The notes beneath the pieces are model-generated. The model worked only from the letters and a program-made list of their open reading frames with translations. It was not told the origin of the DNA and searched no databases. Made by a program: the position numbers and the translations under genes. Below, piece after piece: positions 5,648 through 9,326 of a stretch of 9,326 bases of DNA. The DNA comes from an uncultured Bacilli bacterium (GTDB taxonomy: Bacteria > Bacillota_I > Bacilli_A > RF39 > UBA660): contig CANRAC010000036.1 in the NCBI GenBank assembly GCA_947628495.1, positions 1 to 9,326 of the forward strand, in the 5' to 3' direction. The first letter of the stretch is position 1, and every line of letters starts with the position of its first letter.

Positions 5648-7693
5648 ATGAAAAAAAACAAAAAGAAAATAATAGGTTTTTCCGTTGTTTTAGTTATTGT
5701 TATCGTCGCTGCTTTAGTAATAATTAATTTAATGAAAGACGAAAATCGTCTTAATGTTTTTGAAAAACAATGGATAAATAATAATAGTAATCAAGTTCAA
5801 AATATTGGCGTAAAAAATAATGCAAATGTTTTTGGTAATGATGGTATTGGAGTTTTTTATGACTTCATGACTGATTTTGCTAATGAGTATAATCTTAGTA
5901 TAAATCTTACACCATATTCTGCCAATAAATCAACGGAAGCCGTTTATTTTCGTCTTACGACTAAAAAAAGTGCTAATGATTTAGTTTTATACCAAGATCA
6001 TTTTGTTTTAATTGGTAAAAAAGACGTTGCCATAAATAACATTTATGATTTGCAAAATCGTAAAGTAGGAATTTTAAGCAGTCAGTTACAATTAATCAGT
6101 AATTATTCAGAGAACATAAGTAATCTTTCTTTTACTCAATATAAAGATAAAGAGCAATTACTTAACGAATTTAATGAGCAACAAAATATCAATTATATTT
6201 TAGTTCCTCTTACAGAATATTTAGATACTATTTTAGAAGATGAAAATTATATTAATCTTCATCTTTCTGATATTCCAATCTATTATACTTTATATGAAAA
6301 AGATCCTAAAGATACCTTTAGCTCTATAATTAAAAAATATTATAATTCTTGGGAAGATGAAAATTTCCAAAATGCCTACGATAAAGAATTATATGATTTC
6401 TTTTGTGATAAATTAGATATAACTGATGAACAAAAGGATAAATTACATAATAAGACATATAATTATGGATTTATTGAAAATCGACCTTATGAAACTTTAT
6501 CAGGTTCAAAATATGGCGGAATTATTAATATCTATTTAGATAGCTTTAAAAACTTTAGTAATACTGATATAAAATATACAAGATATAAGAATAAAAATAA
6601 TTTAGTAAGAGCTATAAATAAAAAAGATATCGATTTATATTTTAATTTCTTTAATATTAATAGTGATTTTAATGATATTAAAACTTTAATGAATTTATCT
6701 TTTGTTATAGCAATACCAGAATATGAAAATACTGTTGTAAGTAATTTAAGATCACTTGAAAATAAAGATGTATATGTATTAGAAGAAAGTGTTTTAGAAA
6801 ACTATTTAAAAACTTTAGATTATTTGAATGTTAAAACGTATAAAGATAACAAACAATTAAAAAAAGTTGCAAAAGATAATATTATAATTTTAGATGCTAA
6901 TAATTATAAATATTATAAAAATGATGTTTTAAAAAATCATACTTTTAGATATTCTGGAAATCTTAATGTCACTTATAATTTTAGTAGTAATGCCTCTGAT
7001 ACATTTAATAAATTGTTCTATAATTATATTAATATTTTAGATCCTAAAACTACTACTAATGAAGGAATTTATAATAATAAAATAATCGTGCAAAATGGAA
7101 CAATTTTAGGAAGAATAGCAACTTATATTTTATATATTATTTTTGCGGGAGTAATTATTGGGTTTATTGTCTATAAATCTACGCGAAAGATTAAGATTGC
7201 TAAAAGAATTAAAAAAGAAGATAAAATGCGTTTTATTGATCAATTAACTTCTTTAAAAAATCGGAATTATTTGAATGAAAACATTGAAGCTTGGAATAAG
7301 AATACCATCTATCCGCAAACAACTTTAATTATTGATTTAAATAAAGTTCAATATATTAACGATACATATGGTTATGAACAAGGAGATAAACAAATTCAAG
7401 CTGCTGCTAATATTTTAATAAAATTGCAACTTGATAATACCGATATTATTAGGACAGATGGTACGGAGTTTATGGTTTATTTCGTTGGTCATTCCGAAAA
7501 ACAAATTGCTTCCTTCATGCGCAAGTTGAATAAAGAATTTAAAAAATTGCCTTACGATTATGGAGTAGTAATGGCTTATAGTACTATAAATGATGATATA
7601 AAATTACTAGAAGATGCTATTAATGAAGCTACTTTAGCGGTAAAGGAAAAAAAGAATGAAAAAGATGAAAACGACGATACAGAAAAGATTTAA
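5648..7693 (+). CDS. Membrane sensor with tandem solute-binding-like domains and a degenerate GGDEF domain
   Basis: 681 residues. TM1 (about 8-28) and TM2 (about 490-510) bracket a ~460-residue extracytoplasmic region that looks like two periplasmic-binding-protein-type lobes. The first is ~55-255 (KVGILSSQLQLIS, YILVPLTEYL). The second is ~272-460, opening with GFIENRPYETLSGSKYGGI, the typical entry of SBP_bac_3 domains. A short linker leads to a cytoplasmic GGDEF domain (~528-668) with DQLTSLKNRNYL (531-542), D563 in IIDL, NDTYGYEQGD (571-580) and the signature position RTDGTEF (602-608). Canonical R-x-GGDEF has become R-T-DGTEF, so the third signature residue, normally an Asp/Glu metal ligand and base, is Thr. 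No RxxD inhibitory site is seen. It may be a weak or inactive diguanylate cyclase or a nucleotide-binding receptor. GAGGAA (5637-5642) supports the start. Its 3' end overlaps the next gene by 38 bases. Confidence 0.88.
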   Translation: MKKNKKKIIGFSVVLVIVIVAALVIINLMKDENRLNVFEKQWINNNSNQVQNIGVKNNANVFGNDGIGVFYDFMTDFANEYNLSINLTPYSANKSTEAVYFRLTTKKSANDLVLYQDHFVLIGKKDVAINNIYDLQNRKVGILSSQLQLISNYSENISNLSFTQYKDKEQLLNEFNEQQNINYILVPLTEYLDTILEDENYINLHLSDIPIYYTLYEKDPKDTFSSIIKKYYNSWEDENFQNAYDKELYDFFCDKLDITDEQKDKLHNKTYNYGFIENRPYETLSGSKYGGIINIYLDSFKNFSNTDIKYTRYKNKNNLVRAINKKDIDLYFNFFNINSDFNDIKTLMNLSFVIAIPEYENTVVSNLRSLENKDVYVLEESVLENYLKTLDYLNVKTYKDNKQLKKVAKDNIIILDANNYKYYKNDVLKNHTFRYSGNLNVTYNFSSNASDTFNKLFYNYINILDPKTTTNEGIYNNKIIVQNGTILGRIATYILYIIFAGVIIGFIVYKSTRKIKIAKRIKKEDKMRFIDQLTSLKNRNYLNENIEAWNKNTIYPQTTLIIDLNKVQYINDTYGYEQGDKQIQAAANILIKLQLDNTDIIRTDGTEFMVYFVGHSEKQIASFMRKLNKEFKKLPYDYGVVMAYSTINDDIKLLEDAINEATLAVKEKKNEKDENDDTEKI

Positions 7694-8519
7694 ATCTTTT
7701 TTTAGAAAATTTTTAAAAACAATAAAAAGGCCAGAGATGTCCATATTACCTGGACAGCTCGCTTTCTTTTTTGTTTTGTCTGTAGTACCGATTGTTACAT
7801 TAATAAGTTATTTTGCTTCTTATTTACATGTATCTATTGATTTTGTTTTAAATTTCTTAACTAAGGCTTTTTCAGCTGATATAGCTAATTTATTACATCC
7901 TATGATTAGTGGGACTTCTGTGGGTTGGAAGTTCTTTGTATCTATCATAATCGGTTTTATCATTGCTTCCAATGGAGCTGATTCTATAATCGTTACTTCC
8001 AATGCTATAGATGGAACACCCAATACAAGTTACTTAAGAAGAAGATTAAAAGCTATTATTATGACTATGTTTATGGTTACCTTATTTGTATTTATTCTTT
8101 TAGTTCCAGTCTTTGGTACTAAAATAGTTGAGTTATTTAAATATGTTGATTTAGATCCGACAGTGACTTTAAGAATAGAGCAAGTTTTTCGCTTTTTAAA
8201 AGGGCCAATATCCTGGTTTGTCATATTTATGTTTATTAAAATAATTTATACAATGGCCCCCGATCGGAATATTCCTAGCAGTCATACAACATATGGCGCA
8301 ATATTTACTAGTGTATTGTGGATAATAGTCACATTTATATATTCTTTTTACATTACCCACTTTGCCAGATATGATATATTTTATGGTAGTTTAGCTAATT
8401 TAATTGTTTTGATGTTGTGGGTATATTTTCTGGCTTACATATTTGTTATTGGCATGTGTTTAAATTATCATAACGAAGAAGAAAAATTGGAAAAAACAGG
8501 TAAAATAAATTTAGATTAA
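7656..8519 (+). CDS. YihY/virulence factor BrkB family membrane protein
   Basis: 287 residues with about six transmembrane helices (roughly 33-54, 92-112, 134-156, 184-201, 213-233, 245-268) and a basic N-terminus. Family hallmarks are GQLAFFFVLSVVPIVTLI (33-50), the ASNGADSIIVTSNAIDG segment (104-120) and the closing YGSLANLIVLMLWVYFLAYIFVIGMCLN (243-270). The family was once annotated as RNase BN, which is considered wrong; its true function is unsettled. The start at 7656 has AAAGGAA (7642-7648) at good spacing and places the gene 38 bases inside the GGDEF gene in another frame, implying translational coupling. An ATG three codons later (7665) is less well spaced. It is last in the operon; a plus-strand terminator follows at 8618-8667. 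Confidence 0.93.
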   Translation: MKKMKTTIQKRFKSFFRKFLKTIKRPEMSILPGQLAFFFVLSVVPIVTLISYFASYLHVSIDFVLNFLTKAFSADIANLLHPMISGTSVGWKFFVSIIIGFIIASNGADSIIVTSNAIDGTPNTSYLRRRLKAIIMTMFMVTLFVFILLVPVFGTKIVELFKYVDLDPTVTLRIEQVFRFLKGPISWFVIFMFIKIIYTMAPDRNIPSSHTTYGAIFTSVLWIIVTFIYSFYITHFARYDIFYGSLANLIVLMLWVYFLAYIFVIGMCLNYHNEEEKLEKTGKINLD

Positions 8520-8530
8520 ATAATAATAAT

Positions 8531-8562
8531 AAAAAGGTACACACAAGTATTATTCGTGTACC
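8531..8562 (-). terminator. Intrinsic terminator for minus-strand transcription
   Basis: GGTACAC (8536-8542) and GTGTACC (8556-8562) form a perfect 7-bp stem. Read on the minus strand, the stem is followed directly by five T (8535 to 8531). On the plus strand no T run follows, so it points leftward. It would stop transcripts entering from the intergenic region before they run antisense into the YihY-family gene. No obvious minus-strand gene feeds it. Confidence 0.6.
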
Positions 8563-8617
8563 AAGCCTTAAATATTCCAAGTATTATAGGTACTAAAGAT
8601 ATTTAAGAATAATACTT
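8545..8617. repeat. Imperfect 73-bp inverted repeat with internal direct repeat
   Basis: AAGTATTATT (8545-8554) pairs with AATAATACTT (8608-8617). CTTAAATAT (8567-8575) pairs with ATATTTAAG (8599-8607), so the two right-hand arms are contiguous while the left arms are separated by a 12-base bulge. AAGTATTAT recurs as a direct repeat at 8579-8587. The outer left arm overlaps the loop of the 8536-8562 hairpin, so the two folds compete. It may be a structured 3' UTR or small RNA. Confidence 0.6.
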
Positions 8618-8667
8618 AAGAAGCTGTTTGGAAATAAAAATGCTTAATTTCCTGATAGCTTCTTTTT
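8618..8667 (+). terminator. Intrinsic terminator of the 5162-8519 operon
   Basis: AAGAAGCT (8618-8625) pairs with AGCTTCTT (8657-8664). An inner stem, GGAAAT (8630-8635) with ATTTCC (8647-8652), is separated by a symmetric four-base internal loop. The T run continues to 8667. It begins about 100 bases after the last stop codon, directly next to the inverted repeat at 8545-8617. Confidence 0.75.
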
Positions 8668-8679
8668 AATTTTCCAAAA

Positions 8680-8786
8680 ATAGCAAAATTGCAGAAAATT
8701 TAATTCAAAAATTAAAAAATCGCTTAAACAAAAAGGAATTTTCGCAGAAATATAAATGTAAAAATTCTTTTTTTGCCTTTTGCTAT
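8680..8786. repeat. Long AT-rich inverted repeat enclosing two smaller hairpins
   Basis: ATAGCAAAA (8680-8688) is complementary to TTTTGCTAT (8778-8786). Inside are TTTAATT/AATTAAA (8699-8705 with 8710-8716) and AAAAAGGAATTTT (8730-8742) with 8761-8773, which has one G-T pair. An imperfect direct repeat starting GCAGAAA occurs at 8691-8713 and 8744-8766 (17 of 23 bases match by eye). There is no coding potential. AT-richness makes chance pairing more likely, so only the outer arms are convincing. Confidence 0.45.
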
Positions 8787-8808
8787 TAAAATTTAAATAT
8801 GCTACTCT
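8780..8808 (+). promoter_or_regulatory. Possible promoter of the small hydrophobic peptide gene
   Basis: TTGCTA (8780-8785) and TACTCT (8803-8808) are 17 bp apart and would start transcription near 8815, at the inverted repeat. The -10 match is poor. Support comes mainly from symmetry: the minus-strand promoter at 9099-9128 sits at the same distance from the matching repeat arm. TTGCCT (8774-8779) with TATGCT (8798-8803) is an alternative. Confidence 0.3.
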
Positions 8809-8876
8809 TCTTCTGGATGCACAAGATCTCTAGGCAAGAGCTTTCCTGAAAATAAAATTTTAGGAGGCTGATAATT

Positions 8877-8954
8877 ATGCGAGAAAGCAATTTCAAACAA
8901 TTAATTATTGTGTTTCTCTTTATAATAATCATTTTACTTATAAAAAATAGGTAA
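8877..8954 (+). CDS. 25-residue hydrophobic peptide, candidate type I toxin
   Basis: MRESNFKQLIIVFLFIIIIL then LIKNR, stop TAA. A polar start of eight residues precedes a ~14-residue run of Ile, Leu, Val and Phe, and the peptide ends in a basic KNR tail: a single membrane-spanning peptide. A perfect AGGAGG (8862-8867) lies nine bases upstream of the ATG, stronger than for any long gene here, which argues for real translation. The leader contains one arm of the flanking inverted repeat and a small CTCT/AGAG hairpin (8828-8840). A predicted structured RNA converges from the right (9092 to 9007). Size, composition and layout fit Fst/TxpA-like type I toxins, but no family was recognised by sequence. 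A small membrane regulator is the alternative. Confidence 0.6.
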   Translation: MRESNFKQLIIVFLFIIIILLIKNR

Positions 8955-9006
8955 AAAATAACATCAAGATTACAACAAGAATTTGCAGGTAATGGTTGAT
9001 ACACAT

Positions 9007-9048
9007 AAAAAAGAAGCACCGAATGCCACAGGGGGTCAAACGGTGCTT
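9007..9048 (-). terminator. Strong minus-strand intrinsic terminator
   Basis: A perfect 8-bp GC-containing stem, AAGCACCG (9048-9041 in minus orientation) with CGGTGCTT (9021-9014), is followed by C and six T (9012-9007). On the plus strand the same stem is followed only by TCC, so it would be a weak terminator for the peptide mRNA. This resembles the shared terminators of convergent toxin-antitoxin RNAs. Confidence 0.75.
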
Positions 9049-9092
9049 TCCAAAACAAGGAAAGCACTTGCCTTAACAGGCTTTGTGTATCC
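9007..9092 (-). ncRNA. Predicted ~86-nt structured small RNA, convergent to the peptide gene (candidate antitoxin)
   Basis: A minus-strand promoter (9128-9099) should start transcription near 9092, and an intrinsic terminator ends at 9007. Read 5' to 3', the RNA has a GCCT/AGGC hairpin (9081-9070), a 9-bp hairpin GTGCTTTCC/GGAAAGCAC (9067-9059 with 9051-9043, 7-base loop) and the terminator stem AAGCACCG/CGGTGCTT (9048-9041 with 9021-9014). The second hairpin and the terminator share 9048-9043, so only one can form at a time. Plus-strand GATACACA (8998-9005) can pair with TGTGTATC (9084-9091), closing the whole region. No transcript is shown by sequence alone. An attenuator leader is the alternative, but no minus-strand gene follows. 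Confidence 0.55.
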
Positions 9093-9098
9093 ACCTAA

Positions 9099-9128
9099 AT
9101 TGTAATATAATCTTTTATTTAAAGTCAA
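9099..9128 (-). promoter_or_regulatory. Minus-strand promoter of the predicted small RNA
   Basis: In minus orientation, TTGACT (9128-9123) and TACAAT (9104-9099) are separated by 18 bp, each one mismatch from consensus. The predicted start near 9092 coincides with the first base of the right inverted-repeat arm. It points away from the surface-gene promoter at 9139, so the two are divergent. Confidence 0.55.
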
Positions 9129-9138
9129 GTATTTTTTG

Positions 9139-9169
9139 TTGACAGCAACACTAGGGGGGGGGGTATAAT
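9139..9169 (+). promoter_or_regulatory. Second promoter with a G10 spacer tract
   Basis: TTGACA (9139-9144) and TATAAT (9164-9169) are 19 bp apart, with ten G at 9154-9163. The design is the same as at 3471-3501, including the ACACTA before the G run. Only one TTGACA is present here, which shows the tandem -35 of copy 1 is not essential to the design. Confidence 0.85.
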
Positions 9170-9189
9170 TAGAACAGATAAGATAAAAT

Positions 9190-9201
9190 AGGAGACCCCC
9201 C
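9190..9201 (+). promoter_or_regulatory. Ribosome binding site with adjacent C6 run
   Basis: AGGAG (9190-9194), A, then six C (9196-9201) directly before the ATG. The spacing is seven bases, one more than in the paralog. Confidence 0.85.
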
Positions 9202-9326
9202 ATGAAAGAAAAAGAAAAAAGAAGAATAGAAAAAGAAATAAAAAAAGCGCAGAAAAAAGGAATATATAATCCCAAACTAAAATTAGGAATAGTAGCCCTA
9301 ATATTAGTAATAGGAACAGTAATAGG
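9202..9326 (+). CDS. Paralogous surface protein, N-terminal anchor only (3' end outside window)
   Basis: 41 complete codons are visible: a Lys/Glu/Arg-rich cytoplasmic start, the IYNPKLKLG junction and the beginning of the hydrophobic helix (GIVALILVIGTVI). Of these residues, 37 of 41 match the protein at 3534; the differences are K8R, L9I, R27K and G32A. Start and ribosome binding site are equivalent. The variable ectodomain lies beyond the window, so whether it differs from the first copy cannot be seen. Promoter and leader features make it a second, probably independently switching, member of the same surface family. Confidence 0.88.
   Translation, partial: MKEKEKRRIEKEIKKAQKKGIYNPKLKLGIVALILVIGTVI

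Larger units (their letters stand above)
8815..9092. repeat. Imperfect ~34-bp inverted repeats flanking the small peptide gene
   Basis: The left arm (8815-8847, plus strand) and right arm (9092-9058, minus strand) share GGAT(G/A)CACAA (9 of 10 bases) and then AGGCAAG(A/T)GCTTTCCT (15 of 16), separated by 7 and 9 unrelated bases. The left arm would be the 5' leader of the peptide mRNA. The right arm would be the 5' part of the opposing small RNA. This could be a duplicated RNA element with two converging copies, or the ends of a miniature mobile element. No target-site duplication was seen. Confidence 0.7.
9132..9326 (+). repeat. Copy 2 of the 195-bp direct repeat
   Basis: Matches 3464-3658 in promoter, leader and N-terminal coding sequence, and is cut by the window end. 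The leaders have compensating length changes (one fewer A, one more C), so the ATG offset is unchanged. Confidence 0.9.

Noticed and set aside
8786..9094. 102-codon minus-strand frame starting with GTG
   Set aside because: It runs through a strong minus-strand terminator (9048-9007) and across the better supported peptide gene. Its start lies at or just upstream of the predicted RNA 5' end, so it would have no usable leader.
8992..9105. 37-codon plus-strand frame (MVDTHKKEAPNATGG...)
   Set aside because: No convincing Shine-Dalgarno. It lies entirely within the predicted structured RNA, its terminator and promoter. The open frame can be explained by the inverted repeats.
8520..9131. DGR template repeat, tRNA, CRISPR or IS in the intergenic region
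   Set aside because: Nothing resembles the 4836-4955 segment, no cloverleaf or spaced array was seen, and no transposase fragment is present.
9036..9275. 79-codon minus-strand frame across the second poly-G promoter
   Set aside because: Antisense to the promoter, leader and surface-gene start. Its counterpart opposite copy 1 (3431-3715) is explained by the shared repeat, and neither has a ribosome binding site.

Overview
The window is AT-rich DNA (by eye roughly 30% GC) with strong AGGAGG-type ribosome binding sites, TTGACA/TATAAT promoters and a pcrA-ligA gene pair. This points to a low-GC member of the Bacillota, most likely an uncultured gut Bacilli or Mollicutes-like lineage. That placement is an inference from composition and gene families. 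No rRNA, tRNA, CRISPR array, transposase or reverse transcriptase was recognised.

Layout, left to right. (1) 1-3415: the C-terminal two thirds of the PcrA/UvrD helicase, then a complete NAD+-dependent DNA ligase LigA, ending in a weak terminator. This is the housekeeping anchor. (2) 3464-5075: a free-standing gene for a membrane-anchored surface protein. Its promoter carries a run of ten G between the -35 and -10 boxes. Its last ~45 residues look like a hypervariable lectin-fold tail and are written in a different codon style from the rest of the gene. (3) 5107-8519: a three-gene operon made of an uncharacterised anchored protein, a two-TM GGDEF protein with tandem solute-binding-like sensor domains and a degenerate active site, and a YihY/BrkB-family membrane protein. 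(4) 8520-9131: about 600 bp holding only one tiny gene but several hairpins. These include terminators on both strands, a 25-codon hydrophobic peptide gene with a perfect Shine-Dalgarno, and a convergent predicted ~86-nt structured RNA with its own promoter and terminator. The arrangement resembles a type I toxin-antitoxin module. (5) 9132-9326: a second copy of the poly-G promoter and the start of a paralogous surface gene, cut by the window edge.

The most interesting system is the pair of surface-protein genes. A 195-bp module (promoter, leader, N-terminal anchor) is repeated at 5,668-bp spacing. Each copy has G10 inside a 19-bp promoter spacer, where loss of two G would give the optimal 17 bp. 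Each also has a C5 or C6 run between the Shine-Dalgarno and the ATG. This predicts reversible on/off switching by strand slippage, combined with sequence diversification of the exposed C-terminus. The hairpin loop of the intergenic RNA region contains GGGGGTC, exactly complementary to the GACCCCC next to the start codon of both genes. That may or may not be a regulatory contact.

Limits: homopolymer lengths are the least reliable part of any assembly. All promoter, RNA and family calls come from reading the sequence, without database searches or folding software.
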